From Phyllobacterium sp. 628 (GTDB lineage: Bacteria > Pseudomonadota > Alphaproteobacteria > Rhizobiales > Rhizobiaceae), in NCBI RefSeq assembly GCF_014189505.1, contig NZ_CP050303.1:248001-312000 (forward strand): a stretch of 64,000 nt of DNA. Reading direction: 5' to 3'. The translations under genes were made by a program, and so were the position numbers. Within the stretch, counting starts at the first letter, position 1. Every line of letters starts with the position of its first letter. Shown here piece by piece: positions 35,319 to 44,367 of the stretch. The notes under the pieces are model-generated. The model worked only from the letters and a program-made list of their open reading frames with translations, ran no database searches and was not told the DNA's origin.

Positions 35319-35390
35319 ATTCTTGGCCCCTCTTTTGCCAATGGCTCTCCAGCCCTTCACCACCCGGTTGATGGGTTGGTGAAAGCCGAA

Positions 35391-35426
35391 AGAAAAATGC
35401 CCCGGCACCAATGGCGCCGGAGCATT
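35391..35426 (-). terminator. hairpin between CUT1 binding protein and permease genes
   Basis: On the minus strand ATGCTCCGGC pairs with GCCGGGGCAT (one mismatch) and is followed by TTTTTC, so it can act as a rho-independent terminator or attenuator. It lies after the binding-protein gene and probably allows more of that protein than of the membrane proteins. Confidence 0.7.
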
Positions 35427-35435
35427 GCAGTCTCG

Positions 35436-36719
35436 TTACTTCTTGTTCTTGGCCATCCAGGCCTGCTGCTGTTCGGTGAGGAACGCAGACCAATCGTCAG
35501 CAACTTGTTTGGCTGTCTTTTGGCCGAGCAATACTTCCTGGAAATTCTTGACCGATACGGAGTCATAGAAATTGCCAAGGTTTTCCAGATGGGTTGGCGG
35601 TGTCACAAATTCGAACGTTTTTGGATCGCTCAACTCCTGGAACCAGCCCTTGAAACTTTCAGAGCCGAAATATGGATCCTTGTCGGCGCCATTGTGGATG
35701 GGCAGAACCCCAACATTCTTGGCAAATTCCAGGTTGTCGGCAGGCGCAAGCAGCGTGCCCATCAGCTTCCAGGCATCATCCTTGACCTTGGAATTGGCAA
35801 ACATTGCCCAGCCGGCGTAACCAAGAGTCGGATAGGACTTGCCGTTGGGTCCCGTTGGCATTGGCGCAACGCCAAAATCTTCGGTCTTCATCTTCTCGGC
35901 AATACCGATCAGCGCATCGGGGTCCTGATCCAGCATGGCGCAGGTGCCGGAATAGAAACCGGTGACGATTTCATTGAAGCCCCAACTGACACTGTCCTTC
36001 GGCGCATAACCCTTCTTGTAGATCTCGGCGAGCATTTCGAGACCCTTGACCGATCCCGGTTCGTTCAAAGTAGCAGTGCCGTCCGCATTGAAATAAGCAC
36101 CCTTGCCATTGGCAATGTTCATGAACATCTGCACGCCATTGAAGCCGCCGGGACCACCGCGCAGGCAATAGCCGTACTTGCCCTTGATCGCGGAAATCTT
36201 CTTGTTGGCTTCCATGAATTCGTCGAGCGTCTTCGGTGCTTCCTTGAGCCCGGCTTCGGCAAACAGTTTCTTGTTCCAGAACATCGCACGTACATAGTAG
36301 CCGTAAGGGATCATGTACTGTTTGTTATCAACGACGGAGCCGAACTGCTTGGCGCGCTCACCAAGAGTTCCGCCGTCTTCCCATTTGGCCACATAGGCGC
36401 CAAGGTCTTCGAGCTGGCCATTGTTGGCATAGAGTCCGAGCCAGCGTTCCGGCATTTCAACGATGTCAGGCGTATCACCCGCCTGAACCATGGTTAGGAA
36501 CTTTTCAAAGGCCTGTCCCCATGGCAGCGAGACGAGCTCGACCTTGGTGCCGGGATTGGCCTGTTCGAAACTTGCGATCTGCTTCTTCAGCAGTTCCGTG
36601 CGCGGCGGACTGGTGATGACTTCGACCATCTTGATGGTGGTATCGGCGAAAGCCGATGACACGGTCATGGCCAATGCGGCCATAGCGATGCTTAAAAATT
36701 GTCCCATTCTTTTTTGCAT
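35436..36719 (-). CDS. sugar (CUT1) ABC transporter periplasmic binding protein
   Basis: 427 residues, family 1 solute-binding protein (MalE/UgpB type). Signal peptide FLSIAMAALAMTVSSAFAD. The mature part begins TTIKMVEVITSPPRTELLKK and contains the family motifs NPGTKVELVSLPWGQAFEKF and YYVRAMFWNKKLFAEAGL. It captures an unknown carbohydrate or carbohydrate-like ligand. It is 27 bases downstream of the PLP-enzyme gene, so both are on the same transcript. A 396-codon open frame on the other strand is an antisense shadow. Confidence 0.93.
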   Translation of the reverse strand: MQKRMGQFLSIAMAALAMTVSSAFADTTIKMVEVITSPPRTELLKKQIASFEQANPGTKVELVSLPWGQAFEKFLTMVQAGDTPDIVEMPERWLGLYANNGQLEDLGAYVAKWEDGGTLGERAKQFGSVVDNKQYMIPYGYYVRAMFWNKKLFAEAGLKEAPKTLDEFMEANKKISAIKGKYGYCLRGGPGGFNGVQMFMNIANGKGAYFNADGTATLNEPGSVKGLEMLAEIYKKGYAPKDSVSWGFNEIVTGFYSGTCAMLDQDPDALIGIAEKMKTEDFGVAPMPTGPNGKSYPTLGYAGWAMFANSKVKDDAWKLMGTLLAPADNLEFAKNVGVLPIHNGADKDPYFGSESFKGWFQELSDPKTFEFVTPPTHLENLGNFYDSVSVKNFQEVLLGQKTAKQVADDWSAFLTEQQQAWMAKNKK

Positions 36720-36746
36720 TTTATGCTCCCACTTCCAGTTTTCTGT

Positions 36747-37934
36747 TTAGCGTTTTGCTTGATCCAGGGCGTTGACGAGATCGGCCCAGAGCTCCTCTAC
36801 ACTTTCAAGTCCGACATGCAGCCGTATGGTTCGCGGGCTGACACCGAAGCGCCCGATCGAATTGGCATCCGGCGTCTGCTGCAATGAGGCGAGCGCCGGT
36901 ACAACGAGGCTTTCATGTCCGCCCCAGCTCACGCCGATACGGAACATCCTGAGCGCATCGACAAATGCCGGCACATCAATATCCTCGGTAACTTCAAAGG
37001 AAAATAGGCCGGTATAGCCGGTAAGCGTCGCCTTACCCGGATGGTTGGAATAGGCGGGATGAATGACCCGCTCGACGCTGGCGTGACCCTTCAGCCGCTC
37101 GGCGATGGTCAGGCCGCTTTTCATGTGATGCGGCAGACGCAAGGCCAATGTGCGCAGCCCGCGCAAAAGCAGCCACGCTTCAAATGGCGATAGCTTTGCG
37201 CCAAGATAGGAATAGGTACGGCCATTGATGCGGTCGATCATTTCGCGCGAACCGGCAACGACACCGGCAACGGTATCGCTGTGCCCGCCGAGATATTTGG
37301 ATGCGGAATGCAAAACCAGATCGATCCCGTGGCTGATCGGTTTCTGGAACAACGGCGTTGCATAGGAATTGTCGATCGTCGTGACAACACCGTGCTGCTT
37401 GGCGAGCCGCGCATAATGCGCAATATCCTGCAGCTCGAACATCATCGAGCTCGGGCTTTCCAGATAAAGCAATTTTGCACCGGGAAGCGCGGCCTCAACC
37501 GCATCCGGATCAGAGCCGTCGACATAATCGACCTTAATGCCAAGATGCGGCAGCAGCCGCTCAAACAGGCGGTAGGCATCGCCATAACAATTGCGCACGG
37601 CAACGATGCGGTCCCCTGCACCGACAAAGGCCAGCACCGTGGCGCTGATCGCTCCCATGCCGCTGGAAAATGCCCGGGCAGCTTCCGCACCTTCGAGCGC
37701 TGCAATCTTGCTCTCAAACTCCATGACAGTCGGATTGTCGCCGCGCGAATAGATAGGCTGGCGTTTGCGGCCAGCAAACGTATCTGCCATGTCAGCATAG
37801 TTTTCGAAGGTGAAGAGCGAGGTCTGATAGATGGGCGGCACAACCGAGCCACCGGGAAAAGGCTCGTCGTGCACGAGGATAGTTGCAGCCTGCGCCATCA
37901 GGTCCTGATCATATAAAAAGGGATTATCGCTCAT
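36747..37934 (-). CDS. Cys/Met-metabolism PLP-dependent enzyme (cystathionine lyase/synthase-like)
   Basis: 395 residues, Cys/Met metabolism PLP family (fold type I), the group of cystathionine gamma-synthase, beta- and gamma-lyases and methionine gamma-lyase. The PLP Lys lies in LHSASKYLGGHSD, the substrate Tyr and Arg region in PIYSRGDNPTVMEFE, and cofactor contacts in SGMGAISATV and TIDNSYATPLFQ. The exact reaction cannot be told from sequence. It is cotranscribed with a GntR regulator (4-base overlap) and with a CUT1 sugar importer, which is unusual and suggests that the imported compound carries a sulfur or selenium substituent cleaved by this lyase. That idea is inference. Confidence 0.88.
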   Translation of the reverse strand: MSDNPFLYDQDLMAQAATILVHDEPFPGGSVVPPIYQTSLFTFENYADMADTFAGRKRQPIYSRGDNPTVMEFESKIAALEGAEAARAFSSGMGAISATVLAFVGAGDRIVAVRNCYGDAYRLFERLLPHLGIKVDYVDGSDPDAVEAALPGAKLLYLESPSSMMFELQDIAHYARLAKQHGVVTTIDNSYATPLFQKPISHGIDLVLHSASKYLGGHSDTVAGVVAGSREMIDRINGRTYSYLGAKLSPFEAWLLLRGLRTLALRLPHHMKSGLTIAERLKGHASVERVIHPAYSNHPGKATLTGYTGLFSFEVTEDIDVPAFVDALRMFRIGVSWGGHESLVVPALASLQQTPDANSIGRFGVSPRTIRLHVGLESVEELWADLVNALDQAKR

Positions 37935-38665
37935 GTCTTGCTCTGCTTTTTAAGATTTGCGGCACCGCGCCGAAGATCGTCTTCGACGGTTGCAATCAGC
38001 TTCAACGCCTCGGCGCGCGCTCCAACGGGATCACGGGCAGCGATGCAATTGAACAATGTGCGGTGATAGGGGAAGCTGGCGTGACCAAAGTCGCGCACGC
38101 CAAGCGGATGCTCCCAAAACCGGTGGAACATCTCATACATGGCCGCAATGATCTGCTCGAAGAGCGGGTTACCTGAGGTGCGGAACACGGCAAGGTGGAA
38201 ATCCCAATCCTCCTCGGACGACATGCCCTCACGCTCGTGAAACGCCGCTTCCATGCGGATCAGCTTCTGTTCGATAAAGGCTATATCTTCGTCGCTTGCC
38301 CGCTCAGCACAAAGTACCGCTGCTTCCGCTTCAAGGCCGCGGCGGATCTCCAGCGTATGCATCAGACTGCCGAAATCGTTGCCCGATGGCAGCGTCAACG
38401 GCATATGCAGCATGTTGCGTGTCACGGCAGCGCGCAGGTAGGTGCCACTGCCCTGCCTGCGCTCCACAAGGCCAAGTTCCTGCCAGCGTGTCAGGGCTTC
38501 GCGTACCGTGGTGCGGCTGACTTTCAGATATTCGGAAAGTACCCGTTCTGTCGGCAGGCGGTCGCCGGGCTTCAGCCCTTCACTGGCAACAAAATCCACC
38601 AATGCGTTCAACACCGCGTCATCGCGGGATGATGTGTGCACCGGTGAGAGGATCGGATTGATCAC
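37931..38665 (-). CDS. GntR-family (FadR/FCD) transcriptional regulator
   Basis: 244 residues. N-terminal winged HTH GLKPGDRLPTERVLSEYLKV then SRTTVREALTRWQELGLVERR. The C-terminal FCD ligand domain has the metal-binding His/Asp pattern in DWDFHLAVF and FPYHRTLFN. The start is GTG at 38665; no in-frame ATG lies upstream. It is the first gene of the PLP enzyme-CUT1 importer operon and probably regulates it from the palindrome at 38680-38704 immediately upstream. Confidence 0.9.
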   Translation of the reverse strand: MINPILSPVHTSSRDDAVLNALVDFVASEGLKPGDRLPTERVLSEYLKVSRTTVREALTRWQELGLVERRQGSGTYLRAAVTRNMLHMPLTLPSGNDFGSLMHTLEIRRGLEAEAAVLCAERASDEDIAFIEQKLIRMEAAFHEREGMSSEEDWDFHLAVFRTSGNPLFEQIIAAMYEMFHRFWEHPLGVRDFGHASFPYHRTLFNCIAARDPVGARAEALKLIATVEDDLRRGAANLKKQSKT

Positions 38666-38679
38666 GAATTCATGCGCCT

Positions 38680-38704
38680 AATTGGTTGGACCATTGTGCC
38701 AATT
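38680..38704. promoter_or_regulatory. candidate GntR operator
   Basis: Inverted arms AATTGG and CCAATT flank a 13-base centre that itself contains TTGGACCA. The site lies 15 bases upstream of the GntR start codon, a typical place for autoregulation by FadR-type proteins. Confidence 0.5.
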
Positions 38705-38820
38705 CAGCACGAAACATATGTCCTGTCAAAGGGGCGCCATCATATTTTTATTGACGGGTTCTCACCGCGCCGTGCGTGACACCGCGTCATCTCTAAAAAA
38801 ATCGATTGTTGGTAGAGAGT

Positions 38821-41346
38821 TCAGACCCGGATACGGGAACGCTTCCGGGGCACGGCATTGGCTGTAACGCTCAATATTGTCGCGTTACGCGCGTAGCTAT
38901 CGAGAAAACCCTGCTTCGCCATGGGCAACCCGAACCACGGTCCCACACCATGTGTGCAACCACATTCGATCAAAGGCTCAATGATCGCGTTGTTCTCTAT
39001 TCCCACCGCTACACTGTCCATATTGAGTTTGTTGGCAAGGCCGCAGATGGATTCCAAAATCGTCCGTTCCGGACCTATCACCTCAATATTGTGCTGCAGA
39101 GACGGACAGATAAGGATGCTGCTATATTGCACGGCGACGAGGCCATTCAGTGATGCGTTATCCATCCCAAAGCGGTCAACCGCGAGCTGGAAACCCAATC
39201 TGTGCAGTTGACGCAGCGAATGCAAAATCTGCGGATCTTCCAGCGCCGAAGCATTTTGCGTAATGACGAATTTAATCTCACGCGACCGGATCTGCCATTC
39301 CGTTTGCAGCTCCGCTACCCGTTCGATGAAAAGCGGATCAAGCAATTGAACGAGCGATAGGCTGACACTGACAACCAATTCCTTATCGCGGTATCGTGCC
39401 TTGAAATGATTCAGAAATTCGAAGGTTTGGCTTATGGCGTAGAGGCCCACGTGGCGAATGGAGCCGTTTTTCTCAAAAATCGGGACAAACTTGCTCTGTT
39501 CGATCAAACCGAGTTGTGCATGACGCCAGAATATTTTGGCTTGCGCACCAGAAATATGGCCGGATTTCAGATCAATAATCGGTTGGAATTCGACCAGGAA
39601 CTCGCCGTCCGCAATAACCTGCACAACGTTTCCGCTGAATTCCAAAGCTTCCCGCAGATCGTGGAACAGCAATGGGTTATACCACACTGCCGTCTCGCTC
39701 TGCATTTCCTCCGCGTGGTACAATGCGCCATTGGCTCGCTGCAAAAGGATATCAAAATTATCACTTTCACTCAGCCTGGAACTGACCGATGCCAATATAT
39801 CCGTTGAACACCGCAGGTTCTCTTCCTCGTGCGGTTTGCGTAGACGTGCAAGAAGTTCATTGATCTTTTGCTCATCGACGCCTTTTTCACTTTCAACCAG
39901 GCAAACGATCTGACTTTCATTGGTACAGCCGACAGTGCTGCCGGCAATTTCGCTTTTGATCAGAGCAATGTTGCGCGCAACAATTCTTGCGAGCGCGTTT
40001 TCACCCAGAACACTGCTGATGTGGTTATGGTTCGCGATCTTGATGAGAACTAAATCAATACGTTCCTCACTCACCTTCATGCTGTTGTAAGCATTGCTTA
40101 GGCCTGCATAATTGAGAAAGCCCGTGACGGGATCGTGATAAGCAAGGAACTCCAACCGCTCCTGATTGACATGCAAAGCTGCGCGCATCTTGTCGATAAG
40201 CCGCGCAAGCAGGGCAATTTCCTTGACATGGGTATTGGCGTCGACCGGAGCATCAAAATCAAGATTGCTTACGTTCACCGCCGCGCCAGACAAGCGCTTG
40301 ACCGGAGTAACAACAAGAGACGCTGTGACCGCAGCTGCGTAGAGGCTTGCCAGCAAGCCCCCGAGAAACAGTATCCACGTCATCGGTTGCAGTGCCAGTG
40401 GACGAGACAGCTCTGCACCCAAAGTTACGACCAGTCGCCATCCATCAAGGCCTTCTACACCGAGCGGAACTTCCTTGCGTATGTGGCTGAATTGATGATT
40501 GGCTTTGGCGCTTTCAGAGGTGACAACAAGCTGGTTATCAACGACTGAAATCTCATTTCCCATATCACTTATGAAGGACACGCTCTTCAGAGTATTTCCG
40601 GCCATTTTCCCTATAAGTGACGCGATCTCTCCCATATCCACATCGACGGCGATAACCCCGAGCGGCTTGCCATCCGCATCTGAAATCCTGGTGACGCGGG
40701 TAACATTCCATGGCCGGTCGCCGCCAATTTTCTTGCTGCCATCCCAGATCGATTTGAACGGAGCGGTCCAGACCGGCGCGTTGCTCAGTATTCCTCTTTG
40801 ATACCATTGCCGGTCGCGTATATCGTAGGTCTCGAACGCGTCCGGCATTCCCGGCACCGTCGTTTCCCGTTTGTGGGGATCGTCCGGCATTGATTGAATA
40901 TTGCCCGCGAAAGACAAACCGCTTGCCTTTGTCCTGAACGCAGCTTTGAATTGCCCTTGATTATCGCCAAAGCCGATAAGCCCTACTTCCTCGGGCACAT
41001 CCGTGGGCGAAGCGCGCATTTCATCGATCAAAGTAAACATGCAACTTGTAGAATGGCATCCTGACTGGTCGGCTTTCGCCACAAGCGTATCGACAAAGCT
41101 CGCCACCGGGGCGAACCGTCCGTCGATGCGCTCCTGCATATCCCGCGATAAAAGATCAGCCACGCGTTCGGATGACTCCGCGCTCAAGGCATTGCGTTCA
41201 TGCTGCAAAATGAGCCCAAGGCTCAAAAACGCCAACAGCATAAGAGTGACCAACGGAACCCCGACGAGTACGACAACTGGTATGTCGTACCCTATTCTTG
41301 ATGGTTTGACCGCTTCGATCTCTATTTCCCCATCCACAGCGCGCAT
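38821..41346 (-). CDS. membrane sensor with degenerate GGDEF and EAL domains
   Basis: 841 residues from ATG 41346; an in-frame ATG at 41466 would add a 40-residue extension of unlikely composition. Order: membrane helix (about 22-48), periplasmic dCACHE-like sensor (with DIRDRQWYQRG and GVIAVDVDMGEI), second membrane helix (MTWILFLGGLLASLYAAAVT), HAMP-like linker, GGDEF domain, EAL domain. The GGDEF core is replaced by CTNESQ, and the EAL signature by AQAKIFWRH, with DRFG replacing the usual DDFG. Neither domain should be catalytic, so the protein is more likely a cyclic-di-GMP- or protein-binding receptor. It is a single gene with no operon partners. Confidence 0.85.
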   Translation of the reverse strand: MRAVDGEIEIEAVKPSRIGYDIPVVVLVGVPLVTLMLLAFLSLGLILQHERNALSAESSERVADLLSRDMQERIDGRFAPVASFVDTLVAKADQSGCHSTSCMFTLIDEMRASPTDVPEEVGLIGFGDNQGQFKAAFRTKASGLSFAGNIQSMPDDPHKRETTVPGMPDAFETYDIRDRQWYQRGILSNAPVWTAPFKSIWDGSKKIGGDRPWNVTRVTRISDADGKPLGVIAVDVDMGEIASLIGKMAGNTLKSVSFISDMGNEISVVDNQLVVTSESAKANHQFSHIRKEVPLGVEGLDGWRLVVTLGAELSRPLALQPMTWILFLGGLLASLYAAAVTASLVVTPVKRLSGAAVNVSNLDFDAPVDANTHVKEIALLARLIDKMRAALHVNQERLEFLAYHDPVTGFLNYAGLSNAYNSMKVSEERIDLVLIKIANHNHISSVLGENALARIVARNIALIKSEIAGSTVGCTNESQIVCLVESEKGVDEQKINELLARLRKPHEEENLRCSTDILASVSSRLSESDNFDILLQRANGALYHAEEMQSETAVWYNPLLFHDLREALEFSGNVVQVIADGEFLVEFQPIIDLKSGHISGAQAKIFWRHAQLGLIEQSKFVPIFEKNGSIRHVGLYAISQTFEFLNHFKARYRDKELVVSVSLSLVQLLDPLFIERVAELQTEWQIRSREIKFVITQNASALEDPQILHSLRQLHRLGFQLAVDRFGMDNASLNGLVAVQYSSILICPSLQHNIEVIGPERTILESICGLANKLNMDSVAVGIENNAIIEPLIECGCTHGVGPWFGLPMAKQGFLDSYARNATILSVTANAVPRKRSRIRV

Positions 41347-41949
41347 GGAACCATTCCCAAAATTTATGAAATATCGGCCATTGAATGAAACGATATACCC
41401 ACCATAATAAAATATCTGCTGAACCGTGAAATGCACCAAAGGTATATTTCGAGTTCGGTACGACAATAATTATTCAACAAAACTCTGGCATGCAATTCAG
41501 CGACGAAAATTCGCTGCGACATTCAATAATTCAAGTATCCAAACGTCCGAAGCCACATCCGCAGCGATGTTTTCGCACTAACATATCAATTCAATATAAC
41601 AATAAACAATCGGTAGGCCCTACAACGCAAAATTGCAAGTTTCATTCAATAGCTTTTTCCACCACAATAAATATTGAAAGAAATGGAGCTTTGTGGCCGA
41701 TTTCAATACCAAATATTGATTTCATATCAGCCGTTTGGCTCGATAATCCGCCAAAAACCTAATCTCTTACCCTCTCACCCATTATGGATAATCACTTTTT
41801 CCTCGCTTGTCAAAACTGAAATATTAGAATATTTGTATTCCAAGAGAACGACTTTGTGATCAAACTGCTGGCAAAACTCCGTTGAATGCTGGTCAATAGA
41901 ACTGCCAGAACCGTAACGCGGCAAACGCAAAGTCAAAGGACACACCGGC
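41347..41949. other. about 600-bp A+T-rich intergenic region
   Basis: Open frames of 60-90 codons occur here but lack ribosome sites and family resemblance, so I call none. The region is clearly richer in A+T than its neighbours. It holds one perfect palindrome, AAATATT-AG-AATATTT (41819-41834), about 115 bases before the GntR gene that heads the kdu operon. Promoters for two divergent genes must lie here. Confidence 0.5.
41819..41834. promoter_or_regulatory. 16-bp palindrome upstream of the kdu-operon GntR gene
   Basis: Perfect arms AAATATT and AATATTT with a 2-base centre. TTGTCA lies a few bases to the left and could be part of a promoter. It is a possible operator for the downstream GntR regulator, by position only. 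Confidence 0.35.
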
Positions 41950-42714
41950 ATGCTTACCGATGATACAAAGAACACTGACAACGATAAGAAGCGGGACCGG
42001 ACACATCCGCTTTCCTCGTCACAGACCGCTTATGTCCAGCAACGCGCCGCAACTCCCCGCGCAGCCACACATATTTATAAAGAACTGCTCGAAGACATTA
42101 TTTCGCTGCGGCGCAAGCCCATGGAGCCAATTTCTGAAAAAGACATCGCTGCGCATTTCGGCGTCAGCCGTACCCCGGTGCATCAGGCCGTATTGCGTCT
42201 TGCAGATGATGGGCTGATCGATATTTTCCCGCAATCCGGGACATTTGTTGCCCGTATTCCGCGCCGGGCGCTCTATGAAGCCATTCTCATCCGCAAATCT
42301 TTGGAAGAAACCACTGTAAAGCTGGCCGCTGAACAGGCAGACGCTGCCGATATCAAACGTCTCGAGGCCAGTATCAATGCCCTTGCCCTGGCCGAGGCGG
42401 TCCCCGACAACGAATTGTTTCATCAGGCCGACACGAGCTTTCATCTGCAGATCAATGCAATTGCCGGTTTTCCGGGCATTTGGAATGTTATCCAGCAGGT
42501 AAAAATGCAGATTGACCGCTACCGCCGTCTGACTCTGCCGCAGCAGGGCCGACTCTCACGCGTAATCATTGAACATGAAGCCATTCTCGATGGCATCCGC
42601 CGCCACGACGTCGCTCATGCCGTGGAAGCCATGGGCTCTCATCTCGGTCAAATGCTGAACGAGGTGAAGGAAATGCGCGATATCAACCCGAGCTACTTCA
42701 TCGACGACGAATGA
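41950..42714 (+). CDS. GntR-family (FCD) regulator of the kdu operon
   Basis: 254 residues. A polar N-terminal extension of about 35 residues precedes the winged HTH, EPISEKDIAAHFGVSRTP then VHQAVLRLADDGLIDIFPQSG. The FCD ligand domain carries FHQADTSFHLQINAIAG and IEHEAILDGIRRHD with the metal-site Asp/His residues. It is the first gene of a rightward series containing kduI, kduD and an ABC importer and probably controls it in response to a uronate-derived intermediate. The family is firm; the ligand is inferred. Confidence 0.9.
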   Translation: MLTDDTKNTDNDKKRDRTHPLSSSQTAYVQQRAATPRAATHIYKELLEDIISLRRKPMEPISEKDIAAHFGVSRTPVHQAVLRLADDGLIDIFPQSGTFVARIPRRALYEAILIRKSLEETTVKLAAEQADAADIKRLEASINALALAEAVPDNELFHQADTSFHLQINAIAGFPGIWNVIQQVKMQIDRYRRLTLPQQGRLSRVIIEHEAILDGIRRHDVAHAVEAMGSHLGQMLNEVKEMRDINPSYFIDDE

Positions 42715-42757
42715 TCCGCATCGGCGGGTAAAGATACTAACAGGACGAAGGTAAGAC

Positions 42758-43594
42758 ATGAAAATCGAAGTCAGACAGGTTTCCCATCCCGACGCAGTCC
42801 GCGCTTACGGCACTGATGACCTGCGCCGCCATTTTCTGATCGAAAGCGTTTTCGAAACAGATGAAATCGTTCTGACCTACAGCCACATTGATCGCCTCGT
42901 GATCGGTGGCGCCCTCCCTGCGACCAAACCGTTGAAACTGAGTGCTCCGACGCCAATTGGGCAGGAGTTTTTCCTGGCCCAGCGTGAATTGGGCGTCATC
43001 AATATTGGCGGGAAGGGCCGTATCTCCCTCGATGGAGCGGTGCATGAACTGGCAACGCGCGACTGTCTCTATATCGGCAAGGGAATTGTTGATGTCGTGT
43101 TCGAAAGCGCGGATAAATCCAATCCGGCAAAGTTTTACCTGCTTTCAACACCTGCTCACGCGGTGCATCTAAGCGTTTTGATCAAGCCGGAACAGGCCAA
43201 TCAAGTTCAGTTAGGTGACCAACTGACATCGAATAAACGCACGATTTACCAGTATATTCACCCTGATGTATGTGAGAGCTGCCAGCTCGTAATGGGCCTG
43301 ACCCAGCTGGCACCCGGCAATATGTGGAACACCATGCCGTCCCATACACATGACCGGCGCTCCGAGGCTTATCTCTACTTTGATCTCGCAGCCGATCAGC
43401 GCATTTTCCATATGATGGGCGAACCATCCGAGACAAGGCATCTTGTCGTTGCCAACGAACAGGCAATTCTTTCACCCGGCTGGTCGATTCATTCCGGCGT
43501 TGGCACAGCCAATTATGCGTTCATTTGGGCAATGGGCGGAGATAACAAGAGCTTTACCGACATGGATATGATCCCAATTAGCGCGTTGCGGTGA
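42758..43594 (+). CDS. kduI: 5-keto-4-deoxyuronate isomerase
   Basis: 278 residues, KduI family (cupin). It converts 5-keto-4-deoxyuronate (from unsaturated galacturonate of pectin) into 3-deoxy-D-glycero-2,5-hexodiulosonate in the cytoplasm. The zinc-binding cupin motif is visible as MPSHTHDRRSEAYLYFDL, with the later ligand likely in PGWSIHSGVG. The N-terminus VRQVSHPDAVRAYGTDDLRRHFL, in parts, is the family start. The ATG follows AGGACGAAGG. Its stop overlaps a GTG start of kduD (GTGA). Confidence 0.95.
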   Translation: MKIEVRQVSHPDAVRAYGTDDLRRHFLIESVFETDEIVLTYSHIDRLVIGGALPATKPLKLSAPTPIGQEFFLAQRELGVINIGGKGRISLDGAVHELATRDCLYIGKGIVDVVFESADKSNPAKFYLLSTPAHAVHLSVLIKPEQANQVQLGDQLTSNKRTIYQYIHPDVCESCQLVMGLTQLAPGNMWNTMPSHTHDRRSEAYLYFDLAADQRIFHMMGEPSETRHLVVANEQAILSPGWSIHSGVGTANYAFIWAMGGDNKSFTDMDMIPISALR

Positions 43595-44355
43595 TCATTG
43601 TGACCCATATGTTTGATCTCTCCACCAAGATTGCTGTCGTAACCGGCGCCAATACGGGCATCGGTCAAGGCATCGCCGTGGCTTTGGCCGAAGCTGGTGC
43701 GTCCATTGCAGCAGTTGGCCGCTCTTCCATGGATGAAACACGCGCTTTGGTTGAAAAATGCGGCGTGCGGTTTCTGGAAATCAAGGCTGATCTGTCTAGC
43801 ATCGCCCCTATCGGCACCATTGTTGAAGAAACGCTCAAGAACCTCGGCGGTTTGGATATCCTCGTCAACAATGCCGGTATCATCCGGCGCAACGATGCGA
43901 TTGATTTTACCGAAGAGGATTGGGATGCGGTAATAGACACCAATCTCAAATCAGCATTTTTTCTTTCGCAGGCAGCCGGACGCCACATGATCAAAGCCGG
44001 TCACGGCAAGATGATCAACATTGCTTCGCTTTTGTCGTTTCAAGGCGGAATTCGCATTCCGTCCTACACTGCGTCCAAGAGCGGGCTTGCGGGCATCACA
44101 CGGTTACTCGCCTGTGAATGGGCGGCCAAAGGCGTCAATGTCAACGCCATCGCGCCCGGCTATTTCGTCACCAATAATACAACCGCACTCCGGGAAGATC
44201 AGGACCGAAATGCGCAAATTCTTGCGCGCATTCCTGCCGGACGCTGGGGCAGCTCGTCGGATATCGGCGGTGCCGCTGTGTTTCTCGCATCCCGTGCATC
44301 GGATTACGTGCATGGCACTGTCCTGCCCGTCGATGGCGGCTGGCTGGCGCGATAG
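43591..44355 (+). CDS. kduD: 2-deoxy-D-gluconate 3-dehydrogenase / 2-keto-3-deoxygluconate oxidoreductase
   Basis: 254 residues if translation starts at the overlapping GTG at 43591; an ATG at 43609 (MFDLSTKIAVVTG) is an equally good start. Classical SDR: TGANTGIG (18-25), NNAG in LVNNAGIIRR, catalytic Tyr and Lys in SYTASKSG, and a GTVLPVDGGW end. It reduces the KduI product to 2-keto-3-deoxygluconate. No pectin lyase or polygalacturonase is in the window, so the operon probably handles oligo- or monosaccharide intermediates made elsewhere. Confidence 0.92.
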   Translation: MIIVTHMFDLSTKIAVVTGANTGIGQGIAVALAEAGASIAAVGRSSMDETRALVEKCGVRFLEIKADLSSIAPIGTIVEETLKNLGGLDILVNNAGIIRRNDAIDFTEEDWDAVIDTNLKSAFFLSQAAGRHMIKAGHGKMINIASLLSFQGGIRIPSYTASKSGLAGITRLLACEWAAKGVNVNAIAPGYFVTNNTTALREDQDRNAQILARIPAGRWGSSSDIGGAAVFLASRASDYVHGTVLPVDGGWLAR

Positions 44356-44367
44356 GAGAACGGCGCC

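Noticed and set aside
35307..36497. 396-codon plus-strand frame opposite the CUT1 binding protein
   Set aside because: No family resemblance, no ribosome site, fully antisense to a clear gene.
41490..41762. 90-codon plus-strand frame in the A+T-rich gap
   Set aside because: Polar, repeat-poor sequence with no recognisable family and no Shine-Dalgarno; A+T-rich DNA gives such frames by chance.
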